A DNA stretch of 64,000 bases, from assembly GCA_932521025.1 (NCBI GenBank), contig OW051470.1:6372501-6436500 (forward strand), written 5' to 3'. A model generated the notes under the pieces. It made no database searches. It was not told the origin of the DNA and saw nothing but the letters and a program-made list of their open reading frames with translations. This stretch comes from Oscheius onirici. Lineage: Eukaryota > Nematoda > Chromadorea > Rhabditida > Rhabditidae. Positions 24,100 through 37,281 of the stretch are shown in pieces. The position numbers and the translations under genes are program-made. The stretch's first letter is position 1; each line of letters opens with the position of its first letter.

Positions 24100-27000
24100 T
24101 CACATGAATGGAGCCCATCCAATATACATTTGAACTAGCTGGCGATCATCTGTTGCTATTTCTATCAGCTTGTTTACTTGGCCTTCCAGACTCATCGGCG
24201 TCATTCCGAATTTCCATTTGAAAATCTGAACACTTTCAATTCAATAAGGAAGTAAAGAAAAAACAACCTCTGGCGTCACAATATGCCCTTCGAGTCTCTT
24301 TCCAATCAGCGCCACAGCGTCGGCTGCTAGTTCTCCTGCTGCAGCTGGTGGGCCTCCTTTTTGACGAGCTCTCTGAAAGTATTCAATACACTGCGAAAAC
24401 TGCTAAACTGACGTTCTGCTGGGCTCCTTTAGAATTCTGCCATTCGAGGAGAGGATCGTGTACGAAGGCTTGGATAACCTGGAAAAGTTTGGTAAGGAAA
24501 AAGTCTAACATACGGTATGGAGAGTCTCCTTGTTGTCTCTCATCAGTTTCAGCGTAGCTTCACACGATTTGCGGAAGACGCCTTCGACTCCTGTGGGTCC
24601 GAGTCCATTGACCATATTTCGAGTGAGCCGGAAGGGGACTATCTGAATTTTCGCTATGAACGAGTTGGAAGTATAAAAACATACTTCTTTGACTGGGAGT
24701 TGTTCGCCTTTGTTGAAAATAAGATTGAAATCGACGTGAACGACACAGCCGTCTTTTTGGTCCAGTAGAATGTTTTCTCCGTGCCGATCACCTAAATTCC
24801 AATAACGAGAGACTGAAAATATGAGTTACCTAGACCGAGAACGAATCCAATCATTGACATGACAGCCGTCGACCGAGCGTAATTAGATCGAGCTGAATGC
24901 CAACTGGACGGATCGACAAATTCTCGTCTGAACCATTCGGCCATCACCAGCGGGTAATATTTGTAGAAGTGCTGCATCTTCTTCAGTTTGTCTTCAGTGC
25001 TGGCCGTGTTATCCCAATTTTTGAACCAGTCCGAATCGCTCAGCTTCTTCTCGATCTTCTCGTCAAACAACGGCTGCAAGGCGTGTCGATAGCCGATCAG
25101 ATTCGGCAACCATTCGAGGATTCCTCCGTGTGATTGTAGTGGGATAACTGTAAATGTACGAACTGCCAGCTGTCGTCTTCGAGATTCCGGATTCTGTCTC
25201 ATCAAACTGTTCATCATCTGGAAAATACTTTTTACGTCAGAAGAGCAAAAACTGACTCTATTGACGTCCATGAATCTGGCGTCTTTGCGCAATTCGTCTG
25301 ATGGTTTTGCCATAATGTGGAAGATTCGTCCGTCTTGTGACCTGATTGTCAGTCGCTTCGGCTGCATCATCGACCTGAGGACCTGTAGGATACGTTTTCA
25401 AAGAAGAACCAGCTGTCGCTGTCGCCATCAACTTCACTGTTTACGGCTATTATTAGCAGCAGCACTACATAGTTTTGTGTATCGCAAAAAAAAGTGTTAC
25501 CGGCCCCAGTTAATTTGCACTACAAATCACTAAAAGAGGGTGTTCAGCTCAAAGCGAAAAGCCTTATAACAACGCAGACTCTACAAAATTCTCAATTCTC
25601 AGTTTCCCGAGGTCGATTTACCCATCATTTCGTTCTTCTGAACTTTCTAAAGAAGTGATTTTTTTTTTTAAAACAGTTCGGTCTACCCCAGGGTTGGGCG
25701 GACAGCGGATTTTTGCGCGACCACGGACCGAACAGTCGCATAGTTTCTTTTGGGTCGAACCGAACACGGACCAAACGTAGCACTTTTTGTTCGACGTCGT
25801 ACCAAACACGGACGTCCGCGTGTCCCAAAGTTCGTCCGACGGACGGGCTGTTCGACGAACAGCGGACACGAACACGGCACGAACAATTCCAAAATTTCCA
25901 CTCAAATTCAATTTTTAGAGCAAATCAGGCACTTTGAACATTTAGCAAAGGAACTTTTATCAAAAACTGTTGGTTTCTGAAAGACAGGAAGAATTTGTGA
26001 AATGTCTGGGTTATGGAAAACTTTAGACTTTGGCACTGAAAAAGACAATTTTTTGAAATTTCTAGTTTTTCCAACACGTTTTGCATGCCCTTGTTTGTCC
26101 GGCTTTTGAACTATGTTCGACCCTCGAACAACGAACTTTTGCACTTTCGTGTTCGTCATGCGAACACGGACTGTTCGTGTCCGGAATAAACGAACAGCGA
26201 ACACGGACGTCCGCCCAACCCTGGTAGACTCTACCCTCTCAACGGGTGCAGTACGGGTAAAATCGACGTTGTTTTCACAGAATAGTTTTTTCCTTGTTGA
26301 TTTCCTGTTGCATTCTCTGAGTCAAAGAGTCCAGAAGATTTCCTGTAGCCCTGTAATTCCTAGCCCTTAGCTGATCTGGTTTCGTGCGGAGAACTCCCAA
26401 ATTGACAGATTCGACACTATCCCTACACAAAATAGACCTGATTCGTCAACCAAAATAATCCATAGCGAAATTCCTAAAATATAGCAGTCAAAGTGGCCGA
26501 GACTATTAATACGGTTAATTCAAAACTCATAAGTCTTGCGAAACAAAAATTTATCAACACTCGGTTTCCCGAGGTCGATTTGCCCATCATTTCGGGCTTT
26601 TGAACTTCCTAAAGAAGAGTGTGACACTGCTCGGACTACTCCCGCAACGTATGTAGAGACCGGCGGGGCGCGGCGGACGCCGGCAGCGAAATCTCGCCCA
26701 AAACCTCGTGGAGCTTTTTTCTCTTTCGTCGAGAAAAAAAGCAAAACAATCGTTACGTACGCATTTTCGCGCAGACGCAAAAGGCTTCGGACGGACAGAG
26801 ACGACAGCCCCTTCCATATATAAGATGACTAAGCCTTACCATGTAATTGTTTTCAAATTTCTGAATAAGGACTTCTGGAAGAGCTCCCATCGCTTGTTCT
26901 GTCGGCGCTGTGTCGATGACAATCTGGGAGAAACTCTCAATTTGATGTGGAACATTCTTCGGAATGGCGTAGTCCATCATTTCAGTCAACGGTACCATAA

Positions 27001-30000
27001 TCGATGGCAACTCCTTCCTCAGACCCGACAACTTCCGCTCCTTCGCTCCCACTGAATCCATATTTTTATGACAAAAAAAGAACATACTTAGACACTCAGT
27101 GTCCATTATCCCCTTGGTAAAGTAGTCGTAGAGTTGTGGATACGTGTCGCCGAGGTTATTGTGCGTTCCGAAGTTGTTGTTCTTCTTCTCGGCTATTTGA
27201 ATCAGACATTGGGATATATAGTCGTATTGGTCAATCAGCTTCTCCAGACGTTTGTCTTTCGTCTTGGCCACTTGGAAGATCGAGTTGCATCTAAAATTCA
27301 ATTTTCCTCTGAAAACTGAAAGAAATACCTCTTCTGTCGAGGATCCTTGTCATATGTTCCTGAGCGATAGACGGCAATTGACAGCCAAAGACATTGATGT
27401 GGATATTTGATCAAGAGCTCTGCCAGCATCGTCTAAAAAAGTTAGAACTAAAATGAAAAGAACATACTTTGAGCGTGGTAAAGACGAGTTCGCTCTTGTG
27501 CTCGATTCTAGAAATCAGCTGGGGATAGGACTTGTAGAAGTAGTAGGGATCGAGTGAGCGGAAGATTCCCATCATTTCACCGTTCATCTTCATGATGTCA
27601 TTCTTGTCCTTTTGATTGGCATCGGATACTGCCGTCGATCCTCCGACATCTGGCAATTTCGAGATAATGTCCTCGTGTTTCTTTTGGGTAAAGTCGAGCC
27701 AAAGAGTGAGCATTCTAGGCATCGCGTGGAACAAATGATTTCGACCATATCGCAGTGCATCGGCGTATGTCTTCAGAATGACTATCACGAGATCAGTTCG
27801 AACCTAAACCTTGGTTATTTGAGGGAAAAAAGACCAAACTTTGGTGTTATCTAACAAGCACATTCCATCGCAGAAAAGGGCAATTCGATAGAAGACGTCT
27901 TCCGACGGGACATTGATCTTTCTCAGAGCCATGTAGATTCGGTAGAGATCGGGAGAGCTGACAGCGCCTGCTTTCATCATGTACTCGGCACGAAGCAGCT
28001 GTACTTCGGCAAAGGAGTCTCTTTCTTCTTTGCTCATCTTGAGTATATCTGCCGAACCGTCACTCGATCGTCCACCACTTTCGACATAGAGGACAAACTT
28101 CTGGAACAGGCCCGTCATTGTTTCGAATCGTCCATTGAGCAGCTTGGTCAGGAGACTGATCGCCTGTTGTTGATCGCCCTAAACACTCTACTGAAAACAA
28201 GATTTAAATATAAGAAACCTTCTGGAATTCGAAACGAGCTTGTTCCATTCCGACGTCCTTGTAATTGACATCGAGCGACTGGGCCTCAACGAGGAAAGTC
28301 CAAGCAATTTGCAGATGACCAGCCTGACGGGCAAGACGACAGCTCTGAATATTGTTTCACACAAAACAAGTAATAAAATACCTGGATAAGGAACTGGGAA
28401 ATATTGGTCTTGGTATCGGCTGGGCAGTACAATTTGAGCAGTTCGCGACGGACGCTGAGAATGGATTCTAAAGAGGCTGCTCCCTGAATGGCGTTATCCG
28501 ATCGGGCTTGCCATTTGTCCAATGTAACTTTCAAATCTCTGGAGCTGCCTTGTTCCTTCTTAGAGACCAAATGTAAAGCAGCCGAACTGTCTTCAATTTC
28601 GTCCAGAATGTGCAGTCTGGAAATTGTTTTTTTGACTAAAACAAAGGAGACAAACTGTGTAATGTAGTTATAGGCCTGAGTATACGTGTCCGAATGTTCA
28701 ATGGTCATTGCTGTCAGTTGGTCGACAAGAATTTCCCGAGCCAGTTGCAATCGTCTCGTGAGAACATCCGACTCCTGTCTCTTGACAGCACACAGAATCG
28801 AGGCACAAGACGCTCCCCAGGTTGTTCGTTTTCCAAGCGTCAACGGATCTCTATTCTCAACCAGACTGTCCAGTTGTTTCCAATCCTGTAGGAGACAAGC
28901 AGCTTCGACCTGATTCGCGTAGAGAATTTCGCTCATGTTTTCGTCGTTGCTGTACTGGTTATAGGCAGCTGTGGCTGTACAGAGAGCAAGCTGGGGCTGA
29001 TTGAGTCGGAGAAGACATTTCACCATTTCCGGCTAAATTTATCCTGTAATTTACTCGAAAATAATGACTACCTCGTTTCTTGGTCCACACAGAGCGTAAA
29101 GAGCCATAGCCTCGTGATAATCTCCAGCCGCTTCTAGAGCCAAGATTCTCTCGTTCGCCGTTGGCGGGCTGCTCTTCGAAAGACATTCGAACGCTCCTAA
29201 TACACCGTCGACATTGTTCAAGCTGGTGTAGATTCTCTGAAACTCTTCTTTTCCAATAAAAAATAATTCTAACCTCAAGAGTGAAGTAGGCCTGTCTCTC
29301 GAAAGTTCCGTCTTGTGGAATGGCATACTGTTCACACCATTTCAAGGCCCTATAGAAACAGTTGCACTTTTCGGCTGCAACAACGATCAGAAGTTGTCCG
29401 TCGGCGAGCGTTTTTCCAGCGACGGTCTTCAACATTTCAAGAGTACGATTCAATTCCTACAAAGTTTTGAATTCAAGTGAATGAGCGAATACCGACCGGA
29501 TCAGAGTCAGAATTACCCTTCTTCTTGTTCTTGCGATATTTGGCAAATTGTTCGAGGGTATCCAAGATGGAAAAGACGATATGAGCAGCCAACTGAACCC
29601 AGCTCTGTCCACATTCCACCACATGACGCAAAACCGTCTCCATCTCTACAATGTACTGAAATCTTGCTTAAAAATAGAAATAAAAGAATCCTAACGGTGT
29701 CCAGAACGTCTGTATCGTTTTCGATGATGAGTCGAAGCATCAGTTGGGGAAGAATATACCGAGTGAAGAGCGTGTCTCTGGTATTCGCAATCCATTTAAG
29801 AGCGCGAAAAACGTGTCTTATGGGATCTTGTCTCACCTGAAATTTTATATATAGAATAAATAGGTGAACGTACTCGATTGGCTCCCATGACGAAGCATTG
29901 TTGAAGCCAGGCAGAAAAGTTGTCGACGTTGTTCACAACCGGACTCGGAGCTGTCCATTTCGGTTCGACCCTCGGAGCCAGTTGGGTACTTTTCAGCGGC

Positions 30001-33000
30001 CAGATGTCTTTTCGACATGGCACACTCAATCTTTCGAGAATTCCATGCTCATCGGATCTTCCGACGACTCGTGTCAACAGTTCTTGGATGGAATATTCGA
30101 TTTGTTCAAACATGGCAAATTCAGTCTCTCTCGAATAAGCTTTCCAACTTCGCTCGATCAGATCGACGAGAAACTGAAAGAACTTTTTTAAAAGCTCAAC
30201 AAAATATCAAACATTGTCTTTGTCATCAACAAAAACCGTAGTTTCGGCGGCGGAATTAGTGTAGGCAATATCCAGACGTCCAGGATCGACAGCTCCTAGT
30301 CGGCCCAAACATTTTACGGTAAGAGCTCGTGTCTCAGGGTCGGAACATCTTCTCAGCGTTTGGAACAAGGCAGGAATCTATAGGTGCGAGTCATTTTGCA
30401 AAAGAGGAAACTTACGACTGCCGACGACAATTCTTCTTTCACTGGGTTTCCATCGAGCAAGGAATGGAGTTTCTGGAGTACCACCCGACCAACAGTCTCA
30501 CATTCGGCTTGAAGAAGACGAACACAAGCTGTAAAATGGTTTGAGCAATGAGGCCTGATCTTACTATTGATGAGTTTTTCTGGAGTCATCAGAGGTCGAT
30601 CTGGTTCTCTCATCGTCTCCAGATACTTTTGCAGCCTCATGGACCCGTTGATATCACATCCTATCAGCACAAATGTCGTGGAAACGATGTTTTCTCTAGA
30701 ATATCAGTTAACCAACAGAAATAAAGTGTACCTTTCTACAGCCTCTTGACCAACGTCGAAATCACTTTTTGACTTGCCGCCATTACTCACAATGACCGAA
30801 ATGAGTGCATCGGATGAGTCATACTGTAGGAGAGGCTGTGTGTCGATCAAAATACGAGGAAGTAACGCTTTAAATGTGCTAAATATCTTAGTTTGTAAGG
30901 AGAAACAAAAAGAAAGCACTTCCTGTCCAGTCTCATGGCAAAAGTGATCCAGACTGGAATAGCCGCCTCTCCACACTGTGTTGCTGCTCGTAATACTGAC
31001 ATGAGCCGATTCGCGACATCGTCGAGGAACTGTGGTTCTACTCTCTGTATAATGAGATCTAGACTCTTCATTAGGATAGACCGCTGCTCGTAGAAGTCGT
31101 CGACCGTCAGACACCATCGTAACTTGAGGAAATGACCGACATATTCGCAACTAAATTTTTAAAAAAAATCATGGTAAAAAAAAAATTAAAAAAAGAACCT
31201 TATGAGCATAATCTTTGTTATACTGAACGATTGTTTTCCAATTAGGGACGCGTTCAATTTGGCCAGACCTTCTGAGACCGCTGTTTGGTTGATAGAGATG
31301 AATTGAAGGAGGAGCTGCGTGATCGTGTAACGTTTTGCCGAGCTTAATTGATTCTGCAATTGTTTTTTGTTGCTTTGACAATAGAAGGAAATACCATGGG
31401 AGCTCCACAGGTAGAAGCGATAAATCTTGAGTCTGATTCGGTGAAATTAGGGCCTTTTTGTAGAATCCACTGGACCATGAAGTGAGGAAAGAACTCATGT
31501 CCAAATTGCTCCTTCGAAATCAACATAGACTCTCTGATCTTCTCGATGACGATGATTGTCCACGGTCTCTCTTCGAAACTGCACATCAGAAGAGACGGTA
31601 CAATGTAACGAGCTCCGATCTTCAGCATCCTAAAACGTTTTTATGATGACTTGATCAGGCACGAACGCTGCGAGATCTTCGAAAAAGAAGATCTTCCGGG
31701 TCAATTCCAAGGCACTCGTGATCTCTTCCACGAGACTTTCTGAGAATCCAATCGGCGTGGACAATTTTCCGAAGGAGAGCAAATGGCTGCACAATTCTCG
31801 TGTAATAGTCTGAATTGGAGTTTTGCAAGGGAAAAACACAAAGAACCGACTCTGATTCTACGAGCGAAAACTCTGCTTGTGGTCATGTCTTCGAGGGAAG
31901 CAATGTCTCTGACAAGATTTCTCATAGAGTTCAGGAATTCCAATTCTTGGTTCTGGAGTATGATTGAATAGTGCTTTCCAAACGCCCATTTGGACAGTTC
32001 TTGGTTTTTGGCGTACATGGCACAAATTGTCAAATACTTGGCCGAGAATGGATCTAACACGACATCGTCCATCTTCGACTGATAGAATGGCAGTTTATCT
32101 TGAAGAAGTTGGCTGATGGTTGGACTATCGCTCGTGGTGACTATTTGCTTGAAAAGATGCCTAGAACTATATTTGAAGCGACGAGGGAAGAACCCTACAA
32201 GTTCTGTTCTCGAACGGCTTTTTGGCAGTTGGCCATAAAGACAAGAGTGTCTTTCAATCGATTCTCCGGAATAATATGGGGATAATGGAAGATCAGAGCA
32301 CATGCCAATTTGAGAGAACCTGAGTACAATCCGTAGATACAACAAGAAAGAAATCTAACCTAACGAAGTGCTGCTCGGATTGCTCATTTTGTCCATGATG
32401 AGACGAAGAAGCGACTCAGGAAATGACTCCAGCCGTTTTCCCTTCAGATCAATCTGCCTTCCACTCCCTTGACAGATATCACAGTTGTAGTTAAGAGAAG
32501 GCGAGTCAGGCTTAGCGTCGAGAATACAAATGCATCTGGCCAAAGAGCTCATGACGACATCGCGTGTGACTGATCCCTTAAATGATTATTCATGGGTACG
32601 CCCGTACTAGTTTCTCCAGACAATAATAGCAAAAGACTAAACTTAACTGTGGTTGTACTATAAGAAAAAGATACCGATTCGAGAGCTGCGTCGGCAATTA
32701 TTTGGAAGGAGGCTGTTCCAATGGATGTAAGCAACTCGTGCAAATGGTTGAGAGCTTTTTCGGCAATTTTCGGATTCTTGTCCTTGACGGCAGTGGTGTA
32801 GAGATGACGACGCCACTCGTTGTGTTTGCTGATTTTTGTGAGCGGAACTATTGATGAAAGTCGTGCTTCGACTTCTTTCTCCTTCGGAAACTTTTTGATG
32901 AAAGAGGCGAACTTCGTGAAATCTCTGAGGGTCGGTATTGACTGCTGATGCCGGCGATTCGTGGCCGACGAGAGAATTGTTTCGTTCTGAACTTTGTTGT

Positions 33001-34840
33001 TACCGTACCTGGTCAATGTGTTATACCGAAAGCCACGGCAGAGATAAAAACGGAAGACTGATTGACGAAGAAATGCAGTCGGCTATGGCCAGATCACCGA
33101 TTATGGTTATCAGTGTGAGCAGGAGCTGGAAGTCGCCTCGTTTGTTCGCATCCTCAACAAACTGAAACGGCGTTTTTGGGAAAATATAAGCGAATCTGCC
33201 TTCATAATGTTCTCTCCTGTAGGTGCTAGTTTCTTCAGACAGCTTCTAGCAGCCTTGCTGTTGCATCTCTGTAGGACAGAAATGAACATTTTGCTCAGAA
33301 TCAGCTTTTCAAAATCGGAAGAGGAAACGTGATCTTCCGCGACATATCTGATCCAATTATCCTTGGTGTCCGGGTCACAAGTATGTAGGAGAAAAGAGAC
33401 GAATGGCTCGAGATAGACATCAGTCTCGTTGTCTCTGTACTTTCCGAAGAAGAACGAGACAATTTTCTGAAAACTTTAGAGAACGACAACGACGCTTACA
33501 GCAGATGACAGTTGAAGATTGGAAAGCATCCCTACATCCTCCTCATCGAGATCTGCCACGGAAAGAACTTGACAGACGATTCGCGCAAAGTTTAGCATAA
33601 CTTCTCCTGAACAGAATCAATTGTTGGAAAAAAGGGTTGACAAACGTTTAGAGGGTGTTTTCAGAAAGATTGAAGAGGCTGTCTCGCCCCAGTAAATGAC
33701 GGATTTCAAGTCAATGTCCAGCATCGATCTTCTTTCGTCAAAGTTAATCAGGGCATCTTGTAATACCTAAATGCAAATAGTTCACGGAAAACGGTGACAG
33801 TTACTTCGAAAAAGGCTGATTTTGTTTGCTCGAAGGATGGTGCAACTTGTTTCTGGAGAACTTCTAACTGCAAAGAATCTGCCGATTACATTTAAAACAT
33901 GCGACAAGCCTGCAAAAGTCGATCAACGGCTAGTCTACAGGTAACATAATTAGCAGCATCGTTGGCTAACAGGCATGTCCAGGTCCGAAGCACTGACGTT
34001 CTCATTGATGTTGAGCCAGTGGAGAAAAGTTCAATGGTGGTGTTCCAGATGACACACAGATGATATTCAGACAGCTCCTTTAGCGGGAATGTGGCAGTAG
34101 TCAGCAGCTCTCTGAAATCAATTTGACACACTAACAACAAATGAATACATTATAGTGGCGATAACATTTTCTCTTTCTTTAGCGGTGAATTTCTCGATGT
34201 CAATTTCTCGATCTGCTTCGAAGCATTGCGTAATAGCTTTGTCGACTTCCCAAAGACTGAGCGTCTTCACTTTGGTGTGTTCTGGGAGATAAATATTGGT
34301 CAGTAATTTAATGCGTTACCTTGTAGCTGCTCAATAATGTTCAGCACAAAAGACATGTGCTCCTCCTCCAGTAACAGCTTCGAAAGGAAATCACGGCAAT
34401 ATTTCCTGATGTTGCCTATAAGTTCTCCAGACAAGTGAACGCTTCCTGTCGTCAATACAAGTTTTGTGATCAACCATCTAAGAAAATCTGAAAACAAACG
34501 TTCGTTCAGTCGAAAAAAAAGAGCTACCTGATGACAGCGGGGCTTCCCGTTGCAACAAATCCAAATGCATGTCAAGAAAGTTGAGAGGATCATTTGTGAC
34601 CGCATTCACTGGCTTCAAGGACTCTTCAATCACCAAATTCGGGTATCTGTTGGTGATGTATTCACATAGCGCGTTCAAAAGATCCACATACCCTCTGAAA
34701 GGTATTTGTAGGCCAGAAGAACAAAAGACATACTGTTGCCTGCTTGCTGTGGAGGAGGCTGAGCTGAACTTCTGCGAAGCCTCACACAATGATTTTATCA
34801 GTATGTGCTCTAGTGAGACCAGGCTTAAAGCATCCGTCAT
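24100..34840 (-). CDS. ATR: ATR checkpoint kinase (PIKK family)
   Basis: ATR is the apical PIKK that senses RPA-coated DNA through ATRIP and phosphorylates CHK1. The gene starts at 34840 (MTDALSLVSLEHILIKSL), three bases after TTTTCAG, and has several dozen exons. Helical-repeat sequence fills 34840 to about 29000, and a FAT-type region about 29000-26850. The kinase has MQPKRLTIRSQDGRIFHIM, KPSDELRKDARFMD, ESRRRQLAVRTFTVIPL, GILEWLPN, and DPSSWHSARSNYARSTAVMS. Across an intron it has GLGDRHGENILL and HVDFN. The FATC ends QLVQMYIGWAPFM at 24100. SWHSARSNYARSTAVMSM and MYIGW..FM are ATR-specific rather than ATM-, TOR- or TRRAP-like. One intron (25387-26837) is about 1.45 kb and repeat-filled; most others are about 50 nt. 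All catalytic motifs are intact. Confidence 0.93.
25598..26617. repeat. 58-bp direct repeat pair flanking repeats inside the ATR intron
   Basis: Blocks at 25598-25655 and about 26560-26617 share TTTCCCGAGGTCGATTT, CCCATCATTTCG and the end CTAAAGAAG, with scattered differences. They flank about 900 bp that includes the fold-back element at 25689-26223. Both lie in the same ATR intron. Confidence 0.7.
25689..26223. mobile_element. Fold-back element in ATR intron, CAGGGTTGGGCGGAC ends
   Basis: Terminal inverted repeats are CAGGGTTGGGCGGAC / GTCCGCCCAACCCTG. Related internal ones are built on CGAACA, CGGAC and TGTTCG. The ends resemble hAT termini. No clean target duplication is visible: GTCTACCC lies on the left, and CTCTACCC starts five bases beyond the right end. 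No transposase is present. Confidence 0.65.
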
Positions 34841-34929
34841 GCTCTGAAAATGTATTTGTATGAAAAAATGTGAGAACGACAGTTAATTGAAGCATTAAAG
34901 AATACAACGAGTTTTTAGTCCGGTTTTCA

Positions 34930-35890
34930 GCCATTAGCATGGGCATTCAGGGAAAATTAAATATAGGTCCCCAGGTTGAACCGAGTACCCGCCCAATTGT
35001 ATTGGCTCCTTTATTTTGATGTGTACTCATACTTCAACCGGGGGGCTGGGTACCTTTACTTTAATAGCATTCAAGTATAGGTCCCCATTTTTGTACTGAT
35101 GGGACCTATAATTGAATTACCCGGACCTATTTAAGTATAAGTCCCGAGCCATTCAAGTATAGGGCCCGCCGCCCTTCCATGGCCAAAGTTGCCTACTATC
35201 CCCCATATATTCCTTAGCCTGAACCACTGGAAATCCGTTAGTGTGTGGGAACTACCCAATGCAAAAGAAAAGCCTCCCAATAATGACTTATCTAAACTTG
35301 TTACTACAAAATTTGTTATCCAGTATTTCGAGAAGCCGGTGAGAGAGACAAGGGGGGGGGGGGGGGGGGGACAGTAGGACTGAGTCTCACTAAAGCTAGG
35401 AACGGGCTAGACATGTGCGCTTGGACCGGCTGGGAAAAAAATCGCCTTCAGTGCGGCGGGCAAAAGAAATTCTTTTTCGCTTTTTCTGGGTTTTTTGTGT
35501 TTCCCCAGTCATTGTGAACAAATACCGACTAGCACAGAAAAAAGTTAACCAAAAAAGACAAATCCGTAAAGAAAAACGGAAAAAAATACGAAATTCGCGA
35601 AAAAAAATCGACAAAATTCGTGATTTTCGTACGAAACTTCAATTTTCTTGGCGGATTCATCTTTTTTTGCCTAACTTTTCTCTGTACCAGCTGGTATTTG
35701 TTCACAATGACTGGGAAACACAAAAAAAGCGTGCTGAATTTCTTTGCCGAGTCGGCTCGGAAAGGCTGTCGAGCCGAGCCTGTTTTTTTTACGAGACCGA
35801 GCCGGCTCGACGATCAAAAACAGGCTCGGCTCGAGCTGCCCAAGTATACCTCTTATGACCGGAGTGGGACTCATACTTGAATGTGTGGGG
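34930..35890. repeat. Repeat region built on CATTCAAGTATAGGTCCC, with poly-G
   Basis: Variants of CAAGTATAGGTCCC occur at about 34965, 35075, 35130 and 35155, and in inverse near 35862 (GGGACTCATACTTGAATG). They seem to bracket one composite element. It holds a run of 19 G at 35352-35370 and ends next to 14 G at 35887-35900. I see no gene in it. Confidence 0.5.
35408..35835. mobile_element. Partial copy of the TAGACATGTGCGCTTGG MITE
   Basis: The left end TAGACATGTGCGCTTGGACC and the following CTTCAGTGCGGCGGGCAAAAG match the element inside the kinase pseudogene (51842-52248), as do inner tracts around GTCATTGTGAACAAATACC. The right end differs (GAGCCGGCTCG tracts), so it is chimeric or an older subfamily. 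Confidence 0.6.
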
Positions 35891-35904
35891 GGGGGGGGGG
35901 TTAT

Positions 35905-36292
35905 CAGAGATGTGCGGGAATAAAATTTCCGCGGGAACGCGGGAAAAAAATATCGAGGGATTCCCGCCCCGCAATAATTTTTAGGCAGTAAAATTCCCGT
36001 GCATTCCCGCGGGAAAATTTAGACTCTTTTTCTTGTGATTTTAGAGTTTTTTCGTCAGCAAAAATCAAGGAAGGACCTACTTCTTCGTCCAAATACGGCG
36101 GATTTTTCTGTCATCGGGTTAGAACTGCTCTTTTGACTATTAGCTTGTTGAAAATCAGCGCGAAAGTTAATTGATAACAAAAACCCGACCAAAATAAGCG
36201 AAATTATGTAGCGTTTTTGGAAAATTCCCGCGATTCCCGTCATTCCCGTGGATTCCCGCGGAAATTTTTTTGGCCATTCCCGCACATCTCTA
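35905..36292. mobile_element. hAT-type MITE, CAGAGATGTGCGGGAA family
   Basis: It has the same terminal repeats as 19505-19965 (left CAGAGATGTGCGGGAA, right TTCCCGCACATCTCTA). The flanks are a perfect 8-bp duplication GGGGTTAT (35897-35904 and 36293-36300). There is no coding capacity. Confidence 0.88.
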
Positions 36293-36929
36293 GGGGTTAT
36301 ATTTTAATCAGATTGGATTTTTACCAATTTTTCGACGATTTCAGCTCCATTTATGTTGTTTCTTGTAAAGTGATGTCAAGAAAGGTCGTTTGAACAGAAA
36401 TTAATAAAAAAATGCAAGAAAAATGGACGGAAATGACTTTCTACGTTGTTTCTCAGAAAGTGTATTTTTGAAGACCTATTTGCTTTCTTTCGATAGTTTC
36501 TTGTAAGTTTTCGATTGGTTGTCACAAATGGGCAGCTTATACGAAAAAACACTCGTGAAAACAAATATAAACTTCAGGCAATAACGGTGTTTTCGTTGTT
36601 TTTTTTGGAATAGAATCATTTTGAATTCCCGCGGCAACATACAGTAGAATCTAAGCCAAATTTCGTAGCTGGACACTCGCTTTAAGACGCAACCAGCCGT
36701 CTACGACGGCTTTCGCCGCCCTTTGCGCCTGCGGCGCTCACGTACGTAACAACGGCCGTCTAAGTTTTCCACTTTAGATGGTTTAGATTCACCCAGACGC
36801 GTTCCCCTCAAAAAACTATCTCGTTCGATAAAAGATTAATATGACAATACTTGATATGTTACGCTAGTCTCGACAACTGTGCGGACACCACTACAGACAG
36901 ACCGACGGACATCATTGCACTTTAGTAAA
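36293..36929. other. Spacer between MITE and LINE fragments
   Basis: AT-rich sequence with poly-A/T runs and no credible gene on either strand. Its one distinct item is the inverted copy of the GC-rich double hairpin at 36692-36739. Confidence 0.4.
36692..36739. repeat. GC-rich double-hairpin motif, copy 2 (inverted)
   Basis: Reverse complement of the motif at 23932-23978, with AGCCGTCTACGACGGCT and GCGCCTGCGGCGC. It lies next to LINE fragments. Confidence 0.7.
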
Positions 36930-37110
36930 GAAAGATGGGACTTTGGGGCATCCTCTCACACGGTGGGAAGACGAAATCAGAAGAGCGACTGGACGACTTG
37001 GACATTGTCCTGCTACATGGATGGGACAAGCTCGCATTGGCGGAGTTGAGTGGTTCAGATCCATGGTGCCGGCGCAGGACCCACTTTTGTGATTGCGATT
37101 CCGGAAATAA
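36930..37110 (+). mobile_element. 3' fragment of an RTE-type LINE
   Basis: One frame reads TLGHPLTRWEDEIRRATG, then ATWMGQARIGGVEWFRSM, and stops shortly after. This matches the C-terminal tail of RTE-type reverse transcriptase ORFs, where RW.D and W..M.R recur. It is a truncated copy lying just upstream of a longer LINE relic. Confidence 0.6.
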
Positions 37111-37281
37111 ATTTGAATTTGAAAGAAAGTTGTCTGTAATATTCTACTCGTTTTGTGGAATGTTGTTCTAATTAATTGCTCTTCCAAAGTGCAGATAACT
37201 GGAAAATATCTACCACATGGAGAGAAGAATACAGATCGCCCACGAGGATCGCCTGGGAACGCGTGGTTCTACCCCATTTCA

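Noticed and set aside
26536-26823. Opposed open frames on both strands in the ATR intron
   Set aside because: They overlap repeat-derived sequence, differ in every frame and lack splice context.
24792-34840. TRRAP or TOR as identity of the large PIKK gene
   Set aside because: TRRAP lacks the GDRHGEN catalytic loop, and the SSWHSARSNYARSTAVMSM block and FATC ending are ATR-like, not TOR-like.
34930-35200. CRISPR-like array from recurring CAAGTATAGGTCCC
   Set aside because: Spacing is irregular, copies vary and one is inverted; the genome is eukaryotic.
35415-35880. Lys/Phe-rich frames in the 35.4-35.9 kb repeat
   Set aside because: Produced by A/T-rich fold-back sequence; the same frames appear in the MITE at 51842.
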